The notes under the pieces were generated by a model. It was not told the origin of the DNA. It did not search any database and worked only from the letters and a program-made list of their open reading frames with translations. The translations under genes were made by a program, and so were the position numbers. Below are positions 47,630 to 59,967 of a stretch of DNA of 64,000 nucleotides, one piece after another. The stretch comes from Cryptomeria japonica (taxonomy: Eukaryota; Streptophyta; Pinopsida; Cupressales; Cupressaceae), in contig NC_081413.1 of the NCBI RefSeq assembly GCF_030272615.1, positions 145,614,476-145,678,475 on the forward strand. The letters are read 5' to 3'. Positions within the stretch are counted from its first letter, which is position 1, and each line of letters starts with the position of its first letter.

Positions 47630-49220
47630 TTCTTGAAATACTCAACATTGGATTCCGCATCTCATACCAGTTCTAGTACATCCATTGAGTCGAAAAGTTT
47701 TATTTAGAGGAAGTCCAAATATAATGCCTTATCACAAGTTCCGGCAGCATCCGCACCAGTAAATATTGATATCTCCTCATACAAACCTTTGACACATTTT
47801 CAAAGGACAGTTAAGAATATTAGGAGAAAATTACTTCATGATTTAGTAGATTATTATGATGATTTTAGTGATGAGGAGAAGGAAGAAGTATTATAAGAAA
47901 TCATTATTTATTTGTGCAAAAATGACCGGTCGCCATCAAAGATTAAATCTCAGACACTGAATTCTTTATTTAAAGCATTAGATAATAAATGACACATTGC
48001 CATTGAAAAAGAATAGGAGATTAGGGAGAAAGTCTTTGCATAGTACTTTCCCAACCTCTCAAATTCAGAATTATTTGATGTGTTGGACCAAAATAAAGGA
48101 CTCTTCTTCACAAGGAGAAGAATACTTTGGCTGTTGGAAGGAAGAATTGATGATGTTGAAAAAGACACTCATCAGTATATGAATAATGCTATTCAAGCTC
48201 ACAAAGCATGAATGGTCAATCGCCAAGAAGAAAAAGAATCGGTCATAGCTAAACCGGATGAAGTTTTTGATGAAGAAGGAAACTCAGTTGAAGAACCAAT
48301 CAACACTATTGATGTCGATGCCCTAGATGTAGAAGATGTCACTCAGGACATACTTTCTAAGGAAACAGAATAGGGGCAACAAGCCGAACAGGGCGGTGAG
48401 CAAGCTAAGAACACACAGGAAGTGGCTAAGGAATAGGAAGAGAAGAAGAAGAGGGATGAAGATGAGAAAAGAGAAAAGAGGAAGAGAAGAGAAAAGAGGA
48501 AAAGGAGAAATGAAAAGATGAAGAAAAGAAGAAGCAAGAAGATGAAAGGAAGAAGAAAGAAGAAGAGGACAAAGAAGAAAAGAAGAAGAAAGAAGAGGAA
48601 GAAAAGAAGAAGAAGGAAGAGGAAGAAAAGAAGAAGAAGGAAGAGGAAGAGAAGAAAAAGAAGGAAGAGGAAGAAAAGAAGAAGAAGGAAGAGAAAGAGA
48701 AAGAAGAGGAGAAGAGGAAAGAAGTAGATAGGAAAAAGAAAGAAGAGGAAGACAAGGAACAAGAAAAGAAGAAAGAAATAGAGAAAAGGAAGAAGGAAGA
48801 TGCAGACAAGGCAGTGAAAGCAATGGAGAGAACATAGATGGAGACTTCGAAGGCAACCGGGAGTTAAGCCAAACCGGCTGATATCTCCAGTCCTATCGAT
48901 CTCCAGTCTCCAAGTGAGTCGGAGCTTATGCAAAGCATCAAGGTTGCTCAAGAGCACCTTGAGATCATTCGCAGGAAAAAGGAGCAAGACATAATTTAGG
49001 CGGCTGTAGACACCCTTACTAGTTTAATCCCTAGTACCAATCTTCCTAGCACTGAATCATCACTTGCACAACTCAAAATACTATGTACTGTAGTGGATGA
49101 TTAGGTGCAAAGCCTGGAAGAAGCAGCTAAGGCAAATGTCAAGAAAGAGCATCAAAAGGCTCTTAACATTGCTTAGGTGAAAAAGTTGAATGAGCTTCAG
49201 TCTGAATTGCTCATAAAGTT
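47630..49220 (+). pseudogene. Second frame of the GTCAT element: Lys/Glu-rich protein, heavily broken
   Basis: A reading frame can be followed for about 1.6 kb although it has around 13 stops, mostly TAG. Pieces include THFQRTVKNIRRKLLHDL, RRRILWLLEGRIDDVEKD, then a long KKKEEEE tract (about 48520-48800) and SELMQSIKVAQEHLEI. A frameshift lies near 48520. I recognise no domain; it looks like a long helical or coiled-coil protein. The 48430-48830 segment is almost pure purine on the plus strand, so the Ser/Phe/Leu-rich frames on the other strand are artefacts. The end is cut by the 3' LTR junction, so the C-terminus and polypurine tract are missing. Confidence 0.5.
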
Positions 49221-50264
49221 GACAGAATGTGTTTCCTGGTCTGAAGTGACATATCGGCCTCAAACGGTTCGTAGATCTCAACCGGTACGAAGGAGCAAAG
49301 TGGCAAAACATGTTCTTACTAGTCTTCATTTTTGTCAAGCCGACAACCAGTATCTTGTATGAACCAGTAATACTCTATGATGAGTTACCAACCGACATTT
49401 TGTGATGAGTTACCAACCCACCGATTGATTGATGGTGCTGACACACTGACGGTGCTTTTTGTGTCATGTTACTGAGCATGTCTAGATTCATTGAACCAAG
49501 GAAATTGTAATGTAATCCTATTGGACCGACATGAAATCAAATTCCTTTAAAAGGACATCATGTCTAGGGTTGTGAGTTGTTGTAGTATTTGTTGTTGAAA
49601 GGGTTTATGTTGTGGCTAGGGTTTAAGGTGGTTGTTGAATTGTTGTAAGAGTGATCTTATCTGAGAAGATCAAGTTGTAACAGAAAGAGGTAGAGAAGAC
49701 TGAAGTAATGCTGAAATGCATTAGCAGTGAGCAATACTGGATCTAACCAAGTAGTTTGTGCTATTAGATAGATCAAACACTTGTTGATTACTCACATCTT
49801 TGACAAGTCTGTAGCCCTTAACTGGGTAGGCCCAAAAGCCTTTGTAAAATCCTCTAACAAGGTGGTTCACTTCTATGAATCTAAAATCCTCTAACAAGGT
49901 AGTCTTTAATCGAACTTATCTCCTAATAGAGATTGAGATTCCTAACAGGATCTGTTCTGGTGAAGAACATTGTAAGACCTTAACTGGTCTGACCTTAACC
50001 GGTCTGGTTTCTATTCCGTAGATAGTGGCTTGTGGGTTCCATCTCACTGTGGTTTTTCCCAGTTGGGTTTCCACGTCAAATATCTTGTGTTATGGTTGCA
50101 TTGCTTTTGTGGGTGAATGCTTTATTTGCATTTTGGTTTGCATGTGTGATAACTAGTCTGTCTGTTAGACTGTTTTACCGGTTTATCTTCAGACTGTGTA
50201 AGTGTTTAGAAACAAATATTTTTGGCATACTAATTCACCCCCCCGCCCCTCTTAGTATTCATCA
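49221..50264 (+). repeat. 3' LTR of the GTCAT element, 5'-truncated
   Basis: Aligns with 44907-45902, so about the first 114 bases of the LTR are absent and the internal sequence joins directly at AGAATGTG. It carries two small tandem duplications absent from the 5' LTR: a TGATGAGTTACCAACC repeat (about 49378-49425) and a GACCTTAACYGGTCT repeat (about 49975-50005). Confidence 0.85.
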
Positions 50265-50269
50265 GTCAT

Positions 50270-53200
50270 CACTCAGCCAAGAGAAGCTAACAATCTTTTT
50301 CTTCATCCCTTCTAGCCTTTTCCAAGTGACCCTTAACTGCCCAATTTCCGTTTCTATGAAACCATAGTGTGACTTTACCTTTTCAATCTCCTCAATTTTC
50401 TTGACAAATAAGGACGTGTCATCAGTGTTGATGATTTCATTAACCCTTTGGGACAATTTATGGTCTAGCTCTTCCAACCATGCCTTCTCCTCTTTTAGCT
50501 GAGTTGGACCAACAAAACCCCCTGGAAACAACTCATATTTGTGATCAAAATATTATTTCCTATACAGTTGGGCTCTTCTCTTCACACCTACCCTTTCTTC
50601 TGAGAGTATATTTATTTCTTTTATGAATTCACAGGTGGATCTAAGATTGTCATTTGCCTCTGCATCTGCATGGGATGAACACATAAGCTCTAACTCCTTT
50701 CCCCTAGGAATCCACTTACTCAGAATTGGTTCCAAAGTGGCCTCATCTTCTCTTAATTCAGTCAAAATATTCAGAATCATATTCATAGAAGTATGCACAA
50801 CAGAAGCCCTAACTAAATCAGCAAATTTCAAAATTGTAGCCTTTACCTTCTCCTCATACTTACTTGCAAATAGTGCTTGAGCCCGTTTTAGCTTTTCCAA
50901 CTCATGTTGAATATTTTCAGCTGATTGGAAACCAGAAGGCATAGGAGAAGGGGGATATTCTATGATAAGACTTGTAGGTGAAGGTCTTGTTGGAGAAGAA
51001 GCTATCATTAGAGTAGAGGACTCACCCTGATGGTGTTGTCCTGCCAACTGACTCTGAAGTATAGTAATGATGTTGTCTCGGTTAGCTATTCCCTCTTGCC
51101 TCATTATAAGCCTTCAATATTGTTTCCTATTTCAATTGGAGATTAGCTTTTTATTTTGCCTCCTTTTTTGCCATTGCTACACTGAATTTTGTAATTTCTA
51201 AAACTGTACTAGCAGCTTCTACCACCCCTATATCTTGGACTCTTTTCACTATCATACCTCCTAGGAAACTAGAATTTGAGGCATCTTTTCTTCTTCTATT
51301 TTCATCCTTTTTCAAAGACCACATGACTAAAGCAACATCATCTTTGTTGAATGTCACTCTTTCCATAGGCTTGGTTTATTTCCTGACCGCTTCAAGTACC
51401 AGAGCATCATCTATATCCCACTTAGGGAGGATTAAAACAATAGCCTTTGATACCATCTCTCTTCCCTTTTCAGGAGTAATGGCCTTGAATTCTTCAATCA
51501 TTTCTTGTTTTACCTCTTCCTCCACCAGAGTTGCATCTTTGTGAGGCTGCTCACTCTTCCGTTTTTCACATTTGGCCTTAAATTGTTCCATGTTAAGTTT
51601 CCATACAAATTGCATGAAGACCCTTGTTGTAACAAAGTTACTATCAGTCAGAAACTCCTCACTCGCTTTCTTAACAGTTGGGTTTAACTCTTTACCTTTG
51701 AGCTCACCTTCAGTCAAATTCATCTCAGTACTAGGTGGCTCTTTTGGCATCGCCTCTTGTGTTTCCTCATATGTGTAGGCAATCTCCCCAAGACTCCCTA
51801 ACTGTAACAACTATTTGGCCACCGCTTGCTCATCTCCTATGTGGATGTGGGATTGAGATGGAGAATACAGAGGCTCATCGGTTTGCACTTCCTTCCCCAC
51901 TCTTTGCATTCTAGGGGAGTCTTGGATGTCAATGACATCTTCAATTACTCTTTTCCCTCTTGAAGTAGAAGGCTCGCCAGTCACTGGAATCATCACACTA
52001 TATTTTAATTTCTTGTGCATTACATAATCACTAGGTGGGATAGCCTTAGCAAAGGCAGGCTTAGCAAGAACCAATCTAACCCTGTCAAGATTAGCTCTCA
52101 TTATAGCCTCCCTCTTTTCTTTCAAAGTTTACACGAGGTCTTCAAAATAAAGAATTAAGAATTTTATTTTTTCCTCAAAGGGATTGAAACTAGAAAGAGG
52201 GTCATAATTGCTATCAAACTGATGAATGAATTCAAGAGCCCTTTTATATGCCACCCATTTCTCTTTCCTGAATTCTTGCTCATCCAAATTGAATTCATTC
52301 CTAATCAGATCTTCAGGGAAATGAAATTGATGTGGCCTACCTTTACATACTTTCTTTTTTCTAAACATGCCATTGAAAAAATCTTCTGGGTCTGCAAATC
52401 TTGAAACCGCAGTAGACAACCTATATGGTTTAAAGAATTCTTCAAAATATTTCCAGCCACCTTTGGTGATCAAAAAATGATGAGCCATGGTAATAGTTGG
52501 TAAAATAGTCCCTTTACCTCTTTTTGTCAACTCTGCCTCTTGCACACCTCCAATCTGCCTTAAAACTTCTGCAATCCCTATCTTTAGTGGGACTTGATAA
52601 GGCAATAAATATGGAGTGCCTCTGAAACCATAAACTCTGAAAACTGTAGAAACAAGATACAAATACACATCACCCCAATTATGAACAATCTTAATACCCT
52701 CAACAAACTCCTTGGGCCTGAGGAATTCTAAAAGACCCTTAGGAATCCTAGGGTTTTTTGTAGACAAGAGGATCCTAATTTTAGGTGCAAATGGTGCTCC
52801 ATAATTTCACTGGCATCTTCTCTATCCCAGGACAGAATAGTGCTCCATAATTTCACTAGCATCTCTTCACCATCTTTTTTCTTTACTAGTTCCATTTCAC
52901 TAGCAAAATAATCAACACCTTTGAATAAAAACATGTGCATGAGTAGGGAGTACCATCCAAAAGGCCTATCCACTTTACCATTTTTTATGCCTACTAGCCC
53001 TTCGTGAATTGCATCAGTGAGGTAAGGCGCATAATCAAATGTTATTTCCAGAGAGGGGTTTAGAATCTGTGCAACCATTAGGATGTAATGGGTTGGCATG
53101 TTTCTCTCAGCATCTTCTCCAAAAATCTGACACATTTGGCTACAGGATCATAATTTTGTGCAATTAGGGTCAACAAATCTATATCCATGAAAACCCCTGG

Positions 53201-53495
53201 GACTATAAGCTTTCCCACATCCAATTCCCATATACTATTTAATGGGGCAGGGGAATGTCTCTGACCAAAACCTACCCTGAAAAGTCCTAGGCCTGACATC
53301 CCTATATGTGGATCCCTCAACCAATTGCCTTTGTCATATAGACCATCTCCAATTCTCAAACAAGGGTTTTTTTGGAACCAATTCTTTAGCTTTGGCCCCG
53401 ACATTGGTAGACATAGTTAGTTGTTCCAAGAAATCATCACATATATTCCTATCTTGGTAATTTACCTTTCCTGTGAAATCCCTTCTTGGTGCCAT
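50270..53495 (-). pseudogene. Family X protein gene, copy 2, decayed
   Basis: Inverted homologue of 1661-5305. ATG at 53495 (MAPRRDF). Conserved blocks include GDGLYDKGNWLRDP, VDRPFGWYSLLMH, FRPKE-type segments, FPEDLIRNEF, SPRMQRVGKEVQ and SSPTRPSPTSLIIE. A frameshift lies in an A-run near 53365, and about 270 bp equivalent to 2026-2300 are deleted near 53129, removing the region where copy 1 has its TAG. Further stops or shifts occur near 52770, 52127, 51810, 51370, 51130 and 50545. The 3' end is displaced to 44632-44787 by the nested LTR element. Unlike copy 1 it cannot be functional. Confidence 0.85.
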
Positions 53496-55150
53496 CCCGT
53501 TAATGCAATTATCAATTGAGATTTACACAAAACTTTAATGAGGCAATTCACACAGTAATATTGATTTTTTAGATTGCAATTAACAAGAAAAACATAAAAA
53601 CCTGTTATCTGCCTAAAGAAACTCACTCTGCACCAGCTCCTTTGGAACAAAATTATCAAAATTATGCTAACATTCAATTGATGCGGACCTTAATACGACA
53701 GTTTGGCATTGAATTGAGAAGTTAATCCTGCATGCTCCGGTCATCACCTCAGAATTGAATTTGCAAATTGAATTCAAAAACAAGCTCCAATGGATCACCA
53801 ACCTTCTGAGTTTTTCTCTGTTTCATTGTTTTGCCAATTCACAAAGTTTAAAACCCCTGCACTTTTCTTTCACGAAGCAATGACAATTGTTGGATCTCAG
53901 AAACTTGCACTATCTTTACTTTCCCCAGTCACTCTATATTAGTAACGGGCCGCACCTTCCTTTCACTACTTCGCAAAGGGTAAACACTCTGCACTTTGAC
54001 CACACGAAACAACATCGGCCATCACATCATCATCTACTTGCTCGATCTTTACTTCCTACAGCGACCACCAGTCTTCTTAACTAACCGTGCACAACCATGA
54101 CGGCTAACGGTTTTCACCACTTAACAAAGGCTAAACTGCAAGAATCTTCGAGCTGCAAAGCAATGACAACTGTTGGATCCACCTCGAGATGAACACCATT
54201 TAACATGCTTAGACCTTTAAAGTGGGCCCTCAGCTCAGAGACCACTTGCTTTGTTTCATCACTAGCTAATAAATGTCACGTGGTAGTCGGCTATTCACTC
54301 AGATAATTCCATCGGGTTCCATTCTAAGGTCGCCACGTATTTGACTTTACCATTTTCAACATAACTGTCAGTTTAAACAAGGCAGGCCCTCAACTACCCT
54401 TTGGAGTCACGTGCATCTAACAAGTCACTAATTCTTTTCACAGAGAAACCCATTTGTCCTGCTAAGTCATCCTCCATGTGACCGCCACATCATTTTGCTA
54501 TTTCCCAAACATTAATCTCTGTTTGATTTGAGGCTACGAATCCACGCGATCCATCCGATTAACTTCTACTTAATCAGTCTTTAAAAAACTACGACCTACC
54601 TGTCCTTTGGGCCCACTGACCTTTTCGCTACTTTGCGGACCTTAAATCTTAGGCAACTCTTCTTTGCAAAGCAACGACCACTGTTAGATCTTAGAAACCC
54701 GCTCGTCTATTACCCTTGCCGTGGTCACCTTGCCTAGGCCCTCCACCTTTTCGCTACTTCGCGAAAGGTAAAACACATGCATCTTTTGGTTGCGAATCAA
54801 CGCCAGCCGTTGATCTTTTCTAAATTGATCATCCTTTAACCAATGGAACCGCTCGCCCCTGGGACCCGCCAACTCTTTCTCTATTTCACGAAAGGTAAAT
54901 CATGTGCATCTTGAGCTAGCGAAGCAACGTGAGCCATTGGATCCAATACAAGATGCAGTCTTTTAATCTGACGGACAATCCTCTGGTCGGGCCCACTTAC
55001 CCTTTTCACCATTTTATGAGCACTAACCTAGAAGCATCTGTGGGCTGCAAAACAACGACAACCATAGGATCGATATTGACTTGCACAATTATTAAGGAGC
55101 CCAACAAAGATTAAAACCGAACATAGGTAAAGGCGTAAAGATTGAAAATA
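53496..55150 (-). repeat. Leader of family X, copy 2, with repeated TTCGC/GCGAA hairpins
   Basis: Counterpart of 1-1660. The plus strand repeats a unit with TTTTCGCTACTTCGCGAAAGG and a later GCAACG block: near 53963, 54623, 54750, 54868 and 55000, spaced roughly 120-130 bp apart at the distal end. GGGCCCAC blocks recur as in copy 1. No gene. Confidence 0.6.
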
Positions 55151-56159
55151 TTTAAAAGACCACCTAGGGAAAATCTAAAGAGGGGGGACACTTTTCATGA
55201 TAGACCGATGCTTCCTTAATTGGAAAAAGTAATGCAGGAATAGAACACAAGGGTTTAAAAAAACATAGGCAAGGGTTAAAAATCAGAAACCTTAAACCCT
55301 TTTTTGACCCAAGAAATACAGGGGCAACAAGACCATACCAAACACACTTTTGCAGATTTTTAGCTGACTATGGGACAAGAGTACCCAATTTTCTAAACAG
55401 TGATAACAAATGGCTCCTTCGAAGAAGGGTGATCCTTGTAATTTTGGCCTTTCATGATGTGAAAAAGAGGTTATGTTATGAATAATGGTCCAAATGATTT
55501 AGCTAATTCTTATTATGTTGAGTATGGGTAAACTTGGGCTTCCTTGGCTATGGTCACTATTTTGTACTAACTATTGTCATTTAATGTGATTTGAGCATGG
55601 ACTTCAAGTAATCATGAGGGTGGAAACAATATTCAAGTGTAAGGAGGTACGCGGCCTTGACCAAGGGATGAAAGTATTGAGAAAGTACAAGTGATTCATG
55701 TGTATATCAATGTATCATTCACCTACTAATTCCTAGCAACATTCTCAAGTAAACAAGCAAAGAGGTATGTTGAGTGCATATATACATTTTATGTTGCCAT
55801 GGTATAAGTAATATATCAAACATGTAACTTAGATTTATTTGCAATTTCATTCATAAATATTAGATCTTCCTTGTGGATTTTTGAATGCATAATGTCTCGT
55901 TGATTTCAATATCTTTATTGCAAGTACTCTTTTCAACATGAAACTCCACTCATTGAGGTCTCTTACTAAATGCAAGTCAATTATCCTATCAATGATGATA
56001 CGTTTTGCATGAATTTTATGGGGAAATCTTATTAATATCTGTGGTTGGGTTGTTAATTATTTTGTGAAAATATATACAAGTAGATTGGGACATTAGAGTT
56101 ATAAACATTGTAAATTGTGTTTGAGATCATTGTCCTAATTGTAACAGTCAACCACCATT
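55151..56159. other. Non-coding sequence between family X copy 2 and a gypsy remnant
   Basis: No credible frame. The outer boundary of family X copy 2 must fall here, but I cannot place it without another full copy. I see nothing else. Confidence 0.35.
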
Positions 56160-57230
56160 GGCCCAAGGCCACACCAACACCATTGTGACACCAAGGTTTG
56201 TGCATACTGGTGTAAGGGCTACTCTAAGGACATTTCATTACCATTACATATACACACCTAGTGGGGTTTCCAAACACAACTTGTTTGAGTAGGAAGTATC
56301 ATTGGTAAACTTGTGATTGTCACAATTGGTACCCTTAGGATAGTCTTCAACCTATAGCCCACACTTCACTACTAATCCTTCATCAATAAAATTATGTGTG
56401 GCTCCACTATCCACTAGACAAACCATCTCTTGCCCCTTCAGAACACCTCTCAATCAAAATGGGCAACTTCTGGGAACTCTAGATAATGTGTCTATGGTGC
56501 TGAGTGGAATTTATTTGGTTGTAGTATCCTTCAATTCTACCTGCGGTTTTTGATCCTCGTGATCTCTATCACCTCCAACACAAGCCTCTTATTCTTCTTG
56601 TTATCCATTATTAGACATAACCTCAATCAAATAAACTTTGTCATTCCTAAGGGAATGGTGTCTAGGCTTCCAAGGTTCCCTACAATTGAAGTATAACTTC
56701 TTCCTTCTTAGTTCATTCCTGGACTCTTGATCAATTTTTGGTGGTGTGCTCTTCTGCTGATTAAAGCCCTTTTTATTCAATTTCCAAGGGTTGAAATCTT
56801 TCTTCTGTGGCTGAAAAGAAGGTGTGGTCTCAAGGTCAACTGCTAACTCAATGGCATCATGCAAGGTGTTAGGCCTATGTGTCTTGACCATTCCCCTTAA
56901 TTTGTCACTCAAACCTTCCACAAACAACATAGTGACTCTGTTTTCTGATATATCTGGAACCATGACAAAAAATATTTTGGAGCTCATTAATATGTGATTC
57001 CACATGTCCAACTTGTTTAAGCTAAGCCAAATCCCTGTAATAGACTTCTACATCTTTCCAGTCAAAGCGAGCAATTAGATTATTAACAAATTATTCATAA
57101 GAGTGTATAATGGAATGATCTTGTGACACTAATCCATTGTGCCACCAGTCATATGTTACTCCCGCCAAACACATAGTAGCAAACTGTATAGCCTTATCCT
57201 CCTCCATGGGCTTAAGTGATAAGAAGGATA
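56160..57230 (-). pseudogene. Ty3/gypsy gag-protease remnant
   Basis: The minus strand reads in order: a gag core with AGVTYDWWHNGL and NNLIARFDWKD (57230-57060); FVEGLSDKLRGMVKTHRP and TLHDAIELA; a linker; NELRRKKLYFNCREPWKPRH, a gag zinc knuckle whose first Cys is replaced by Tyr; then LVDSGATHNFIDEGLV (about 56420-56370), a retropepsin active site. A frameshift splits gag near 57010 and stops follow the protease. The rest of pol is not recognisable. Confidence 0.75.
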
Positions 57231-59712
57231 AAGCTATATAGTTTAATAAGGTTTCTTACATAATTAAATGGAATTGAATTCCACTTTAGCTTTTTTCTCC
57301 TCATATTAATTTTATCATCTTATTCCCTTAATTATTCCTTTCCTTAGCCTATGGGAACAAAATAGGCTGGCAAAATATTCATTATTTAAGCTAGGCGAGA
57401 AGGGACATTGCAGTATGATTCATATCTTATGTGTATTTTCTTCATATCTGATGTGTTTTCAGTGTGTTTATTCCATGTATTCCTCTCTCATGTGTTCTTT
57501 TGTCTTGTGTATGCTTCATATCTTATGTATATTTTCTTCATGTCTGATGTGTTTTCACTGTGTTTACTTCATGCATTTTTCATGATACTTTATGCTTAAC
57601 AGTTATGAAAATGCCACTTCTTGGTAATTTTTCCCACTTATTCAAGAAGCCATGATCTTGCATCCAAATTAAAATAAGGTACATGTTTTAGACCATGAAG
57701 GCCCTTCTTCAATCTGCAAACATGAGTCTCATGCTCACGCACTTCAAAGTCCCATGGCATTTCTTAATGGGTTGATTGGGGAGGCAAATAAATGTCTCAA
57801 ACACATATGAAAGTCAGATCTCGTTAACAAACATTCACTTCCACATCTTAATAATGGAAATATGAATGAATTAACCATAATTTGTTCCTCGTGTGCCAAT
57901 CTCTAGATGATACAACAAAGCTATTTGTCTCATTTGCAATAAATAGATGAGGCACAATTTGTAAATTGTCACAGAAAAACCTCACAAGCAGTTCACCTAA
58001 ATCTGCTTGATCCTAAACATGCATTACCTTACATACATATGAATTGCAATGCTAATACACAAAAATCCTCCTTATTGAATTCTTACTACCCAAAGTTCAA
58101 ATACATAGCTTTGCAAGCTTATGCTAGAGAGAATTTGATGTCTCATACGTACCTAGTAAAGTCTTGCACCTAGCTAGTTCCTAGTATAGAACTTATTCAC
58201 TTCTTAAGTTTACTTAGGTTTAAGGTGTTATTTTTAAAAGTTTGTCTTGCCTAAATAAGATCTTATATCTTATCTTTATGACTTTTACTTAATTCTAGTT
58301 ACCTAAGTCATTTAATATTTGACACTTTAGTTGTCTCATAACATAGGATTAAGACACATTATAATTTTGCTTAATCATATCCCCCAACCTTGTCTTTATA
58401 AGCAAGGTCATCCCATTGTATATTTTAAATTAATTCAATCAATCTTGCATTGTTGAAGCAAACCATTTTTGTCATTTTCTCTCTTGTAGAAGATATTCTG
58501 GTCTACCAATTGATCCTAAAGGTGTTGAGTCGCCATTAACTCCTGCATTAAGTACAAAAGAAGAAGAAGAGTTCTTGTCCAACTAGAAGAATCTAACTTG
58601 CATACTTTTCCCTAGCCTTAGAACATAAGAATCTCATTCTTAAAACTTTTGAAACTTTATAACCATATACATTATCTTTATCCATAATGAAGGGAAGAGC
58701 ATTATTTTTCTACTTTATTGTCTTCTTTATGCTTGCATTCAATTGCCTTTTTTGTTATACTATAATAATTTACTACCTTGGTTATAATGGTGTCCTCCAT
58801 ATGACCATCCTAAGCCATGAAATGTACATTAGTGCACACAAATCTTTAGGCCAAGGTGTGTATCCTTATTTTAAGTAGTTCACCCATATTATTCCCTTTA
58901 GAATATTTTTGTATCATTCTCTAAGGCACTATCCCTTCACTTTGTGGACAATAGATGAAACCCACAATTTTGTTATGGGACTTGTTACACACTACATATC
59001 CCATCACATGTACATAATTTTCCTATCTAAGAGCCTATTATTTGCCACCTAAACACAACACTTCATGTTTACCCTTTAGAGATCCTTATTTCATTATGTA
59101 TTGAGCTGCATGATGCATTGAATACAAGCATCTATTATAGGGAAGATGTTGGGCATTACTAACTGTTGTAGCACGAGGTTTCTGATGCAATCTAGACCTC
59201 TTCTTCCTAGCGAGAAAATCTCTCATTAATCTTATTACTACAAGAGTTGTTACACACATAATAAGTTTTAAAGGACAGTCATAAGGATGTACTAAATAAT
59301 CATGAGAGTGTTTCAATTCCCCTACAAACCTAAGTTAAAAATGGATGAGTGAAACAAATCAAGAACTTGCAAAGACTTTGGAGAGCACAAGGAGAAAGGT
59401 TTATATAAGTGTCATGAAGACAAAAGGTTGTGATAGGTATAGGAAAACATTGCAAAGTGAAGTGTATAGTGAATAGAGTTTAAGTGAATGAGAGAATAGT
59501 TGGATAGAGGTCCTTGCCCTACTCATTTTGAATGTCAAGTTCATTATTGTGTACAACAACAAAGATAGGGAAAGATAACAGCCTATATGAGTATGAAGAC
59601 AATAATCATGTCCAAAATCATGAAAAGTAGGGCCATATAATGTTTGGAAGAAAGTGTTGTGGAGTCAAAGTATGAAAAATTGTTGTTGCATTTTTGTTTC
59701 CAGTGTATCAAG
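57231..59712. other. Non-coding sequence with LTR-like signals
   Basis: No frame I support on either strand; the small open frames here lack any domain. 58240-58680 looks like an LTR promoter-to-leader segment: TTTATAAGC at 58395, AATTCAATCAATCTTGC-type sequence after it, and a GAAGAAGAAGAG run near 58560. The ends are undefined. Confidence 0.3.
57417..57580 (+). repeat. 96-bp tandem duplication
   Basis: TTCATATCTTATGTRTATTT recurs at 57419 and 57515, each followed by TCATRTCTGATGTGTTTTCA. The short frame across it is repeat-derived. Confidence 0.75.
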
Positions 59713-59967
59713 GGTTAGGATTCCCACAGATACTGAGAGGGGGGGGGGGGGGGGGGGGGGGGGTGAATTAGTATCTAACCGGTGAATTGAATTTCTTAAC
59801 TTAAAACATGTAGAACATATTATAACAGTGTACTGGTATGCAAGAAATAACGCAATAAATAGAATTAAAAGCATCCACATGAAAAGCACACCATGACACA
59901 AGGATTTAACGAGGAAACCCAGTGTGGGAAAAACCTCAGTGGGATTTGTGACCCACAATATTCACTT
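59713..59967 (-). repeat. Copia LTR end fragment, interrupted by the giant LTR
   Basis: The plus strand has GGTTAGGATTCCC, then GAGA with a long G-run and GTGAATTAG, and later AACCTCAGTGGGATTTGTGACCCACAATATTC. This parallels 9797-10025 of copia-A. It stops at 59967, where the giant LTR begins. Confidence 0.65.
59739..59763 (+). repeat. Homopolymer run of 25 G
   Basis: Sits at the position of the 8-9 G run in the related LTRs (9831 on and 29386 on). It could be a real expansion or an assembly error, since long G runs are hard to sequence. Confidence 0.9.

Larger units (their letters stand above)
44793..50264 (+). mobile_element. Non-autonomous copia-like LTR element with gag and second ORF, TSD GTCAT
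   Basis: 5,472 bp. It begins TGATGGACAC and ends TATTCATCA (TGATG/CATCA termini) and is flanked by GTCAT at 44788-44792 and 50265-50269. Order: 5' LTR, iMet-type primer site, four-knuckle gag, non-coding segment with a TATA box, Lys/Glu-rich second frame, truncated 3' LTR. No protease, integrase, RT or RNase H is visible. It splits the family X copy 2 gene, whose two halves abut once it is removed. Confidence 0.9.

Noticed and set aside
48323-48987. Long minus-strand frames of Ser/Phe/Leu repeats
   Set aside because: They are the complement of a polypurine Lys/Glu-coding tract. The plus frame continues the element's second ORF on both sides.
58687-58878. A 63-residue hydrophobic membrane-like peptide
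   Set aside because: Hydrophobic content follows from T-rich DNA; no homologue or regulatory context.
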